A stretch of 64,000 nt of DNA. Source: Acidiphilium multivorum AIU301 (lineage in GTDB: Bacteria; Pseudomonadota; Alphaproteobacteria; Acetobacterales; Acetobacteraceae). Below the pieces are notes generated by a model. That model saw only the letters and a list, made by a program, of their open reading frames with translations, ran no database searches and was not told where the DNA came from. Made by a program: the position numbers and the translations under genes. The DNA lies in the NCBI RefSeq assembly GCF_000202835.1, contig NC_015186.1, positions 1,488,001 to 1,552,000 of the forward strand, read 5' to 3'. Of the stretch, positions 17,589 through 26,408 are shown one piece after another. Numbering within the stretch: position 1 is the first letter of the stretch; each line of letters opens with the position of its first letter.

Positions 17589-19322
17589 ATGTTCATTGAC
17601 GTGGTTCCGAATGGCCGATCGGCGCCGGCCGTGCTGTTGCGGGAGAGTTTCCGCGAGGGTCGCAAGGTTCATAAACGCACCATCGCCAATCTGAGCCAGA
17701 TGCCGCCGGAGCTGATCGATGGGCTGCGTGCGCTTCTCGCGGGTGGCGCGGTGGTCGGTGGTGCCGATCAGGCACTCGAGATCCGGCGCTCGCTGCCGCA
17801 CGGTCATGTGGCGGCGGCACTCGGGATGATGCGCAAGCTTGAGATTCCCGGCCTGCTGGGCCGGAGGGCGTCGCGTGAGCGCGATCTTGCCCTGGCGCTG
17901 ATCGCGGGTCGGGTGATCGCACCGGGCTCGAAGCTCTCGACCCTGCGCGGTCTGAACCCGCAGACCGCGACATCGAGTCTCGGCGAGATCCTCGAACTCG
18001 GCGCCATTGAAGAGCGCGAGATCTACGCCGCACTGGACTGGCTGGGCGCGCAGCAGGGCCGGATCGAGCGGCAGTTTGCAAGGCGCCATCTGCGCGACGG
18101 CACGCTGGTGCTCTACGACGTCAGTTCATCCTACCTCGAAGGCCGGCATTGCGAACTGGCACACCACGGATACAGCCGCGATCACCGGCCCGATCGGCCA
18201 CAGATCGTCTATGGCCTGCTGTGCGATCGCGAGGGGCGGCCGATCGCGGTGGAAGTGTTCGAAGGCAACACCGCCGATCCGGCGACGATCGCCGCGCAGG
18301 TGGAGAAACTCAAGCGGCGGTTCCATCTCGAGCGCGTCGTCCTGGTGGGTGATCGCGGGATGATCACCACGGCGCGGATCCGCGAGACGATCAAGCCGGC
18401 GGGGCTGGACTGGATCAGCTGCCTGCGCGCGGGGCAGATCCAGGATCTTGCCGAGGGACCGCTGCAGATGTCGCTGTTCGACGAGCGCGATATCGCCGCG
18501 ATCACGTCGCCCGATTATCCGGGCGAGCGGCTGATCGCCTGTCGCAACGCGGCCCTTGCGACCGAACGACGGCGCAAGCGCGAGGCGCTGCTCGTGGCCA
18601 CCGAGACGGAACTGGCGCGGATCCGGGATGCGACACGGCGCAAACGCGCTCCTCTTCATGGCGAGGCCGCGATCGGGCTGGCGGTGGGGGCGGTGATCAA
18701 CCAGCGCAAGATGGCCAAGCATTTCGATCTCACCATCACCGCCAGCCGCTTCGATTTCCAGCGCAACGCCGCCAGCATCGCGCGCGAGGCGGCCCTCGAC
18801 GGCATCTATGTCATCCGCACCAGTGTGAGCGCGGACGTCATGAGCGAGACCGAAGCCGTGTCAGCCTACAAGGACCTTTCGCGGGTGGAACGGGCGTTCC
18901 GGACCCTCAAATCGGTCGATCTCGCGATCCGCCCGGTGCATCACTGGCTCTCACCGCGGGTGCGTGCCCACGTCTTTCTCTGCATGATGGCCTATTACGT
19001 CGAGTGGCATCTGCGCGACGCCCTCAAGCCCCTACTGTTCCAGGATCACGACCGCCCGGGAGCTGAGACCGAACGCTTATCGCCGGTTGCCCCCGCATCG
19101 ACATCCCCGGCCGCCGATCGCAAGCGCGGGCGACGCCGCAACGACCAGAACCTGCCGATTTCAAGCTTCGCCGACCTGATGGCGCATCTTGCCACCCAGA
19201 CCCTGAACACCGCGGCCCTGCCCAAGGCCCCGAACGCCACCTTCACCACCCTGGCAAACCCCACGCCGCTGCAAACCGCCGCCTTCGCCCTGATCGGGAT
19301 CGACCCCATGCGTGTCCAGTAA
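17589..19322 (+). CDS. IS1634-family transposase
   Basis: A 577-residue IS4-type DDE transposase. The N-terminus MFIDVVPNGRS...VLLRESFREGRKVHKRTIANLS is characteristic of the IS1634/IS1549 group. Catalytic landmarks: VLYDVSSSYLEG (first Asp near 178), VLVGDRGMIT (second Asp near 254) and the YREK-like block YKDLSRVERAFRTLKSVDLAIRPVHHW with the Glu near 438. The frame is intact. The IS1111 insertion ends ten bases before the ATG, so the native promoter and probably the ribosome site have been separated; expression now would depend on the IS1111 end. Confidence 0.92.
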   Translation: MFIDVVPNGRSAPAVLLRESFREGRKVHKRTIANLSQMPPELIDGLRALLAGGAVVGGADQALEIRRSLPHGHVAAALGMMRKLEIPGLLGRRASRERDLALALIAGRVIAPGSKLSTLRGLNPQTATSSLGEILELGAIEEREIYAALDWLGAQQGRIERQFARRHLRDGTLVLYDVSSSYLEGRHCELAHHGYSRDHRPDRPQIVYGLLCDREGRPIAVEVFEGNTADPATIAAQVEKLKRRFHLERVVLVGDRGMITTARIRETIKPAGLDWISCLRAGQIQDLAEGPLQMSLFDERDIAAITSPDYPGERLIACRNAALATERRRKREALLVATETELARIRDATRRKRAPLHGEAAIGLAVGAVINQRKMAKHFDLTITASRFDFQRNAASIAREAALDGIYVIRTSVSADVMSETEAVSAYKDLSRVERAFRTLKSVDLAIRPVHHWLSPRVRAHVFLCMMAYYVEWHLRDALKPLLFQDHDRPGAETERLSPVAPASTSPAADRKRGRRRNDQNLPISSFADLMAHLATQTLNTAALPKAPNATFTTLANPTPLQTAAFALIGIDPMRVQ

Positions 19323-19432
19323 CCGTCAAAACCTGATCAGAAACGTTGTCGATAAATGCGGGGAGTTTGCATTCAAACCAGTGAAAACTTCAGACTAAAG
19401 TAAAGAGCAATTTCTCTCATCCAGTGGGGGGC

Positions 19433-19456
19433 CCCGCCCGGCCCCGGCCGGGCGGG
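19433..19456 (-). terminator. GC-rich hairpin after the chemoreceptor gene
   Basis: Perfect ten-base stem CCCGCCCGGC/GCCGGGCGGG with a four-base loop, 16 bases beyond the chemoreceptor stop on its strand. No T-run follows, so it may slow or block transcription without being a standard intrinsic terminator. Confidence 0.4.
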
Positions 19457-19471
19457 ATCGGGCCTGTCGGG

Positions 19472-21247
19472 TCAGGCGGGTTCGGCGACGCGGCGCGCGC
19501 GGCGCGGCGGGGTGCGGGCCGGGGCGATGGGGGCGGATGCTGTCGGTGCCGCGTGGGCAGGTGCCGCGTGGGCGGGTGCCGCGTAGGCGGGTGCGGCGTG
19601 GGCGGTGCGGAAGCCGGAGACGCGGCCGGCGAGGCGGCTGATTTCCTCGCGCAGGGAGTGGGTGGCGGCGGAGGTCTGCTCGACCATGGCGGCGTTCTGC
19701 TGGACGGCCTGGTTCATCTGGCCGGTGGCGGCGTTGATTTCGGCGAGGCTGCCGGCCTGTTCGGCGGCGGCGGTGGCGATTTCGCCGACGAGGCCGTGCA
19801 GGTCGGTGACGTGGCCGAGGATGGTATCCAGTGCCGTGCCGGTTTCGCCGACGAGGCGGACGCCGTTGCCGACCTGTTCGGAGGAGCGGGCGATGAGCAG
19901 CTTGATGGATTTGGCGGCATCGGCGGAGCGGTGCGCGAGGGCGCGGACCTCGGAGGCGACGACGGCGAAGCCGCGCCCGGCATCGCCGGCGCGGGCGGCC
20001 TCGACCCCGGCGTTGAGGGCGAGGAGGTTGGTCTGGAAGGCCATTTCATCGATCAGGCCGATGATCTGGTCGATTTCGCGGGCGGATGTTTCGATGCGGT
20101 TCATGGCGACCACGGCCTCGCCGACGATGGCGTGGGACTTGCGGGCGGCGTTGTTGGTGGCGTCGACGGCGCTGGCGGCCTTGGAGGCGTTGTCGGCGGT
20201 GCGGCGGATGCCGGTGGTGACGCTGTCGAGCACGGATGAGGTTTCCTCCAGGGTGGAGGCCTGCTGTTCGGTGCGGCGGGCGAGATCCTCGGCGGCTTCG
20301 GCGATTTCGGCGACGCCGAGATTGATTTCGTCGGTGCTCTGGCGGACGCCGTTGACGCTTTCGGCGAGGCGGCTGGCGGCGGTGTTGAAGTCGATGCGGA
20401 GCTTGTCGAGCGAGGGGATCAGCTGGCGGTCGACGGAGGCGGTGAGATCACCTTCGGAGACGCGTTCGAGGGCGTCGCCGACGAGGCCGACCTCGGCCAT
20501 GCGTTCGGTGAGGTCGACCGCGAACTTGACGACCTTCGTGACCTTGCCCTCGGCGTCGTAGACCGGGTTGTAGGTGGCCTGGAGCCAGACGTGGCGGCCG
20601 CCCTTGCCCACGCGCTCGAAATCACCAGCAATGAATTCGCCCTGGCGCAGGCGTTCCCAGAAGGCCTGGTATTCGCGGCTGGCGGCGTATGCTGGTGTAG
20701 CGAACATGCTGTGCTTGCGGCCCACGATCTCGTCGCGCGCGTAACCCATCACGCGAAGGAAGTTGTCGTTGGCTTCGAGGATGGTGCCGTCGAGCGCGAA
20801 CTTGATGACGGCCTAGGAGCGCTCGATGGCGTTGAGGATGCTTTCGTTTTCGGCGGCGGCCCGTTTCTCGGCGGTGATGTCGAGGGCGACCTTGACCACC
20901 TTCGCGACCTTGCCGGCGCGGTTGCGGACGGGGACGTAGGAGGCGCGGAGCCAGACATCGTGGCCGGACTTGGCGATGCGGCGGAACTCGCCGGAGCAGA
21001 AGGCGCCGCCGCGCAGGCGCTGCCAGAACTCGCCGTAGGCGGCGCTGTCGCGCTCGGTTACGGTTACAAAAATACGGTGATGGCGCCCGATGATGTCGGC
21101 GGCGCCGTAGCCCATCAAACGGAGAAAACTGTCGTTGGCGTCGATGATCGTGCCGTCGGGTTTGAAACCGATGATGCCGAAGGAGTTTCCAATGGCATCA
21201 AACATCCTGCTTTTGTCAGAGATTTGACGTAGCTTCCCAATAACCAC
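19472..21247 (-). pseudogene. methyl-accepting chemotaxis protein with two PAS domains, split by an amber codon
   Basis: Read through, the frame gives about 591 residues: PAS domain 1 (IGFKPDGTIIDANDSFLRLMGY), PAS domain 2 ([20 protein letters not shown]), a short linker like HAMP ([14 protein letters not shown]) and the MCP signalling domain with the hairpin tip [27 protein letters not shown] at 20813-20815 (plus-strand CTA) follows NAIERS where PAS-type receptors often have Gln. Everything else is in one frame, so a single C-to-T change explains it. No transmembrane segment is seen: a soluble receptor of the BdlA/Aer2-like kind. The downstream part could restart at an internal ATG near 20752. 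It has an Ala/Pro-rich C-terminal tail. Confidence 0.85.
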
Positions 21248-21756
21248 GAAACAATTCCCATTTTTATTGATTGATCTATTTTATTAAATAAAACTTCTAT
21301 CCGGGTCTCCTTAACAATGTATTACCGGAATCTGATATTTTCATGCTGCACGCTGACTATCATGTCATTCGGCCAAAGATGCCGCGACTATCAAATAGAC
21401 AAGGCGCTACATGCGATGGGATCGGAGGCGTTCCAGATCGAGGTTGTCAGCGCAGCCGTTCCGGCGCACTGGCGAGATGTTCCGAACGGTTTCTTTGGTC
21501 TCGGACCGTCGCGAAGCCGCAAACATCAGCGTTGTGGATCGGCCACCGAACCCCTTTAGCTTCGAGATGGGTGAGCGCGTACGCCGCGGTTCAGCGCGAC
21601 GAGGCCGGCGGATAGCTGCGAAATCATGATTGAAGCCAGAAACGTTCAAATTTCGAGTCAACATTCTCGATCAGGCTTTACTCATTTTGATAAAAAAGAT
21701 ATTAAATTAGACAGCTAATGTTTTGGTCTTAAAATATCGTCTTGTGGGAATAATCT
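21248..21756. other. 509-base stretch without a recognised gene
   Basis: Short open frames only, none with a family I recognise. The middle (about 21395-21600) is GC-rich and may be a gene remnant. The two ends are AT-rich; the last 120 bases (T/A runs, e.g. around 21680-21735) contrast with the surrounding GC content and probably hold the promoter of the operon starting at 21757. The first 60 bases would hold the chemoreceptor promoter. Confidence 0.5.
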
Positions 21757-23664
21757 GTGATCAGTTTGAGATTACGCGACGAACGCGTCAACTGCACACA
21801 ATCTCCAACCCAGCCTCCCCGCTCCTTCCGGCCCAAATGCCTCTACGGTGCCATACTGGCCATGGTTGGCCTCATGCCCAATCTGGTTTGTGGTATCGCA
21901 GATGCCAACACAATACGGGATCTCGGATTTCCCCAGGGCATTACCCTGAGGAGTGACCACCTCCATGCCAGCGTGTTCATGCCGGTCACTCAGGGGGCCA
22001 TCGGGGGCGACCTGACCCTGCGTTTCATGGCTGCGAGTACACTTGGTGCCGGTGCGGCGCTGACCGTCGAGGCCAATGGCACGCCGGTGGATACCGTTCC
22101 CGCCAGCGACGCCGGTTCGCCCATCCGCATCACGATTCCGGCCTCGCTTGTGACAGGGCAATCCTCCTTTCTGCGCCTGACCTTTATCGAGACACTGCCG
22201 CCGGTCCGGCGCGGTCACTGCGGCGGCCGCTCTCCGGCAAGCACATGGATCCGCATCGCCGCAAATACCGGCTTCACGCCATCCGGCGGCAAGGCAGGCG
22301 TCGGAACCGCTTGGCGCGGACTTTCGACACCCGTGACGATCGCGCTGCCGTCACAGCCGAGCCTCGCCGACATCGATAGTGCGCTCATTCTGTCCACCGC
22401 GCTTGTCGAGCGCGGAATCACGCCGTTCGTCTCCGATCAGCCCGACGCATCGATCCGGATCGACCCATCCAATGACCCGAAACACGATGTGGCAAACGTC
22501 GAGACCGGCACCGATGGTCAATCCCAGATCGTCGTCGGCTCGCCCGCCGCGGCGCGCGGTCTCGTGGTGGCCGATCAACTGACCGCCGGCATTCGCTCGG
22601 CAGGCGTCACGGCGACGCTGGCGAGCGCCGCCACCAAACGTCAGGGGGCCGATGCTGTCACACTCGGAGCGCTTGGCATCGCCTCGAAAACGGTGACGGT
22701 ATCCGGCACCAGAACCTTGCCAATTCCTCTCGTTCCGGCGTCCCTGCCGGTCAACAGGCACGTCACTGCCGTAATTCTGGAGGGGAGAGGCGCCGCCCTT
22801 CCACCAGGCGACGCCGAGGCCGTTACCTTGCTGGTGGGCGGCAACGTCGTCTGGAGCCGAGCCTTTCGGGGCGCCGTGAGGCTTGACCATGTGCGGATCG
22901 ATCTGCCCCAGCGACTTCTGTCGGCAGGGGCGCCCGTCACCTTGCAACTGAGCCGGCTTGGCCACACCGAAGTGTGCTCGCAGCCTGCAGGGGTGGACTT
23001 CACCCTCATGAACAATACCGAACTGGTTCTGGGGAATGGCCCGCGCCGGCCGACAAGGTTTAACGGGTTTTCCCCTGCGGGCGGCGGCTCGGTTCCCGTG
23101 CTGACCGACCTGCCGGCGGCGGCACTCGGCCCGACCCTGCCGCTCGTCGCGCAGTTGCTGGGCAACCATGAGGTCAATCCGATCGCCATCAATGTCATCG
23201 CCGCGAACGGACCACCGACCCGTCCGTTCCTGCTGATCGCTGACAAGCCCGATGATGTGGTGGCACAGGCGCCGCTGCCGCAACCTCGGGCGCCGCACGC
23301 CGCCCGAAAGCTTTCGCTTCCCGGCCGGTCGGCAGCGATAGAGCTGCCGCATATTCCTAAATTGACCGTTCTCCAGCTGGTCGCGACCAAGACGGGCGTT
23401 CCGGGACTGTGGTTGACTCCCGGCCCACGATCCAGCCTGGCTCAGGCTGTGTTGCCCGGCGATGGTAACATCGCCTTCTATGATGGATCGGGACCGCCAG
23501 CGACCTTCGAGACGGCCACATACCGGGCGGACTTCCACGGTTCTGCCGTCGCCAGCGTGGCGGGCATCGTCGCGGCCTGGCGTCGGGAGCTCTTTGCGGT
23601 CATCTGGTTGCTCATCGCTGTCGCTCTCGTCGTGATTCTCGCGCGGCGGAGACACCGTCGATGA
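21757..23664 (+). CDS. BcsB-like periplasmic polysaccharide-synthase subunit
   Basis: 635 residues. An N-terminal signal-like segment (about 26-50), a large periplasmic region and a C-terminal membrane helix (about 610-630) followed by a basic tail (ARRRHRR). The body resembles BcsB of cellulose synthase: repeated jellyroll/flavodoxin-like parts with segments such as LRSDHLHASVFMPV, GDLTLRFMAA and QIVVGSPAAARGL. BcsB guides the nascent glucan through the periplasm and anchors the synthase. Here no BcsA follows; instead an outer-membrane protein and an XagB-like synthase do. The start is a GTG at 21757; an internal ATG near 21862 is possible but would shorten the signal segment. Its stop overlaps the next start (ATGA). 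Confidence 0.75.
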   Translation: MISLRLRDERVNCTQSPTQPPRSFRPKCLYGAILAMVGLMPNLVCGIADANTIRDLGFPQGITLRSDHLHASVFMPVTQGAIGGDLTLRFMAASTLGAGAALTVEANGTPVDTVPASDAGSPIRITIPASLVTGQSSFLRLTFIETLPPVRRGHCGGRSPASTWIRIAANTGFTPSGGKAGVGTAWRGLSTPVTIALPSQPSLADIDSALILSTALVERGITPFVSDQPDASIRIDPSNDPKHDVANVETGTDGQSQIVVGSPAAARGLVVADQLTAGIRSAGVTATLASAATKRQGADAVTLGALGIASKTVTVSGTRTLPIPLVPASLPVNRHVTAVILEGRGAALPPGDAEAVTLLVGGNVVWSRAFRGAVRLDHVRIDLPQRLLSAGAPVTLQLSRLGHTEVCSQPAGVDFTLMNNTELVLGNGPRRPTRFNGFSPAGGGSVPVLTDLPAAALGPTLPLVAQLLGNHEVNPIAINVIAANGPPTRPFLLIADKPDDVVAQAPLPQPRAPHAARKLSLPGRSAAIELPHIPKLTVLQLVATKTGVPGLWLTPGPRSSLAQAVLPGDGNIAFYDGSGPPATFETATYRADFHGSAVASVAGIVAAWRRELFAVIWLLIAVALVVILARRRHRR

Positions 23665-24476
23665 GGAGAATAATGCCGGCATGGCGGCTGGCGGCGCTTG
23701 TCATCGCCGGCACCGCCGCAACAACATCCGCCGCCAGAGCGGGTGCCTGGCCCGAGCCCGTCGGGCACTGGCTCGCGATCGAGACGTTCAGCGACTATCA
23801 CGCGGCGACCCAGGGCTATGGCCAGTTCGGCCAGCCGGCCGGGCGAGGCCGCTATGTGCAATATGAGTTGTCTCCCTACATCGAATATGGGCTCACTCCA
23901 CGATTGACTCTGGGTTTCCAACCCAGGGCTCAGGAAGTGATACAGTCGAACCTGCCGGGCACCCGTGGGGCCACCGGCTTCGTGCAATTCAACCTCTGGG
24001 CACGCTATGCGGTGTGGCGCGACGCATGGAACGTGATCTCGGTACAGGGGCAACTGGGCATCCCCGGCGTGCAAAGTCCGGCCTCCCCCGTTCTTGCCCA
24101 GCCAGGCGCCGAATATGAAGGCCGCGTGCTGTTTGGCCATGCCTTTCGCCTGCCCGGTGGCTGGTCCGGCTATACCGATCTCGAAGCAGGCTATCGGATG
24201 GAAGTCGATGGCTGGGCCGATCAGATCCGTGCCGACGGGACGATCGGTATTCGCCCTCGGCGAGGCTGGTTATTGCTCGCGCAAGGCTTCAACACGATCA
24301 GCGTCGGCACGGCCGCGCCCGGCGGATCGGATTACAATCTCTACCGCGTCGCGTTTTCCGTGGTGCATGACCTTACTCATCATGTCGCTGTGCAGGCAGG
24401 CCTATGGCATGACGCCGGTGGGCGAAACGTCGCTCTCGGCAATGCTGGCTTTCTTGCCGTTTGGCTGAGGTTCTGA
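23661..24476 (+). CDS. outer-membrane beta-barrel protein (XagA-like)
   Basis: 271 residues with a signal peptide (basic MRRIMPAWR, hydrophobic core, cleavage around ARAGA-W at 26-29). The mature part alternates polar and aromatic residues in strand-like segments (RGRYVQYELSPYIEYGLTPRLTLGF, GWLLLAQGFNTISVG) and ends in a Trp-Leu-Arg-Phe C-terminus, a typical beta-barrel insertion signal. It resembles proteins beginning AGAW-xP that accompany XagB-type glycosyltransferases. The expected role is export or surface attachment of the polymer (inference). It overlaps the BcsB-like gene by four bases and is three bases from the next start. Confidence 0.7.
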   Translation: MRRIMPAWRLAALVIAGTAATTSAARAGAWPEPVGHWLAIETFSDYHAATQGYGQFGQPAGRGRYVQYELSPYIEYGLTPRLTLGFQPRAQEVIQSNLPGTRGATGFVQFNLWARYAVWRDAWNVISVQGQLGIPGVQSPASPVLAQPGAEYEGRVLFGHAFRLPGGWSGYTDLEAGYRMEVDGWADQIRADGTIGIRPRRGWLLLAQGFNTISVGTAAPGGSDYNLYRVAFSVVHDLTHHVAVQAGLWHDAGGRNVALGNAGFLAVWLRF

Positions 24477-24479
24477 CGC

Positions 24480-26408
24480 ATGCCCGCTTCGGGCCGGCCA
24501 CCATGGCGGCCGCCTTCCGCTCGCGATCTGGCAGCACTCGACCGCCTGGTGCAAGCGGGCAGCGTCACCCCCTTGCAACGGGACGAGGCGATCCATACCG
24601 CCTATGCCTGGCGCGTCAGTCTGCCAGACGTGTTGAGCGCGATGTATCGCGTCACCAGCTTGCGATGGGCACGAGAACTATCCGCCGCATCGGGTTTGCC
24701 GCTTGTCGATCTCCGGGCCAGTCCGTGCGATCACACGCTGCTTGCCGAAGCCGAGCATGACCTTTACCTGCGTCACCTGTTTATTCCCTGGCGGCGCCAG
24801 CCGGACGGCGTTGTGGTGATCGCAACCCTGAATCCCGAGGATCCTGCGATCCGCGCCCTCATGCGCGAACGCATGCCGGGCTGTCACGTCGAGTTCGTGA
24901 TCACGTCGAAATTCGATTTGATCTGGGCCGTTCAACGGATATTTGATCCAGAATTGAGCGAAGCGGCGCGCGAGGCGCTGTTCAACCGGAATCCGGAACT
25001 CTCGGCAAAAGTCACGCTTTCGGCGGGCCAGAAGACCGTCGCGGTGGGGATTGGTCTTGCGCTCCTGCTCGCCCTGGGCCTGGCCCCCCGCCTGACGCTG
25101 CTCGGCATCATGGCGACGGTTTCCGCACTGTATGCGTCCCTGTTCGCGTTCCGCGGTGTCCTCACGATCGTCGGAAGCGGGAGGCGGACCGATATATCCG
25201 TCAATGCGAGCGAACTCGCCGCACTCAAGGACGGGGATCTCCCGGTCTTCACCGTTCTTGTTCCGATGTATCGCGAGGCTGAAGTATTGCCGATCCTGGT
25301 CGATTCGATCCGACGCCTCGATTATCCGCGGGCGAAGCTCGATGTGAAACTGGTGCTCGAAGCCGGCGACACCGAGACGATCGAGGCAGCAAAGGCCCTC
25401 GGTGCTGAGGATCTTTTCGAGATCATCCGGGTTCCGGACAGCCAGCCGAAAACCAAGCCAAAGGCGTGCAACTATGCGCTTCGCTTCGCGCGCGGCGAAT
25501 ACACCGTGATTTTCGACGCCGAGGACAGCCCTGAACCCGACCAGCTGCGCAAGGTTGTCGCGCTGTTCAATGCCTCCGGCCCCGAGGTCGCCTGCGTTCA
25601 GGCACGGCTCAACTATTTCAACCGTGATGACAATTTCCTGACCCGGATGTTCACACTCGAGTATAGCCAATGGTTTGACTATCTGCTGCCCGGCCTGTAC
25701 CGGCTGAACATACCTATCCCCCTCGGCGGCACGTCGAACCACTTCCGAACCGAGGTGCTGCACGAACTCGGCGCCTGGGATCCCTACAACGTCACCGAGG
25801 ATGCCGATCTTGGCATCCGCCTCACGCAGGCTGGCTATCGGGTGGCCGTGGTCAATTCCACAACATTCGAGGAAGCAAACGGCGTCCTGCACAGCTGGAT
25901 CAACCAGCGCAGCCGATGGATCAAGGGCTATATGCAGACATGGCTCGTGCATATGCGCCGGCCGGTCGAGCTTTACCGGCGGCTGGGGCCGGTCGGATTT
26001 CTCGGCTTCCATATGTTCATCGGCTTCCCCCCGATGACCGCGCTGATCAATCCGTTGCTCTGGATCATGTTTCTCGTCTCGGTCATCGTTGGGCGATCGG
26101 CCGTGGCCGGCTTCTTCCCGGGGCCCGTTCTGGTGCTTGCGCTGTTCGATCTGATGGTGGGCAACGCGATGTACGTGTATTTCAATATCGTCGCTGTCGC
26201 GAAGCGTCGCTGGTACGGGTTGGTTCCATGGGGACTGCTTGCCCCTGCCTATTGGGTATTGCACTCCGTGGCGGCCTACAAGGCACTCCTGCAACTCATC
26301 ACCAACCCTCATTATTGGGAAAAGACAACCCACGGAACGTCCTCGCGCACTCAGGAAACCATTGCCAGCCTCAAGGCGGGTTCCGCCACGGGAAGTGAGG
26401 CACAGTGA
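24480..26408 (+). CDS. XagB-like processive family 2 glycosyltransferase with MshEN-like N-terminus
   Basis: 642 residues. Residues about 14-160 resemble the GspE N-terminal (MshEN) fold, which binds cyclic di-GMP in some proteins, though the signature residues look degenerate. A hydrophobic pair follows at 186-230, then a GT2 domain: FTVLVPMYREAEVL (258-270), DAED (346-349), TEDADLG (439-445) and QRSRW (476-480), the D-D-TED-QxxRW set of processive synthases. More membrane helices are at about 497-605. This predicts inner-membrane polymerisation coupled to export of a beta-linked polysaccharide; the sugar cannot be read. The gene lies between the barrel protein and a polytopic protein in a tight operon. 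Confidence 0.85.
   Translation: MPASGRPPWRPPSARDLAALDRLVQAGSVTPLQRDEAIHTAYAWRVSLPDVLSAMYRVTSLRWARELSAASGLPLVDLRASPCDHTLLAEAEHDLYLRHLFIPWRRQPDGVVVIATLNPEDPAIRALMRERMPGCHVEFVITSKFDLIWAVQRIFDPELSEAAREALFNRNPELSAKVTLSAGQKTVAVGIGLALLLALGLAPRLTLLGIMATVSALYASLFAFRGVLTIVGSGRRTDISVNASELAALKDGDLPVFTVLVPMYREAEVLPILVDSIRRLDYPRAKLDVKLVLEAGDTETIEAAKALGAEDLFEIIRVPDSQPKTKPKACNYALRFARGEYTVIFDAEDSPEPDQLRKVVALFNASGPEVACVQARLNYFNRDDNFLTRMFTLEYSQWFDYLLPGLYRLNIPIPLGGTSNHFRTEVLHELGAWDPYNVTEDADLGIRLTQAGYRVAVVNSTTFEEANGVLHSWINQRSRWIKGYMQTWLVHMRRPVELYRRLGPVGFLGFHMFIGFPPMTALINPLLWIMFLVSVIVGRSAVAGFFPGPVLVLALFDLMVGNAMYVYFNIVAVAKRRWYGLVPWGLLAPAYWVLHSVAAYKALLQLITNPHYWEKTTHGTSSRTQETIASLKAGSATGSEAQ

Larger units (their letters stand above)
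16090..19393 (+). mobile_element. IS1634-type (IS4-superfamily) element interrupted by IS1111 copy 2
   Basis: Inverted ends CTGAAGTTTTTAC (16090-16102) and, inverted, GTGAAAACTTCAG (19381-19393), 12 of 13 positions matching. Both ends are flanked by the direct repeat ACTAAA (16084-16089 and 19394-19399), a target duplication of the size known for IS1634. The original element would be about 1.93 kb. The IS1111-type copy 2 sits in its leader between the left end and the transposase start, so it arrived later. Confidence 0.88.
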
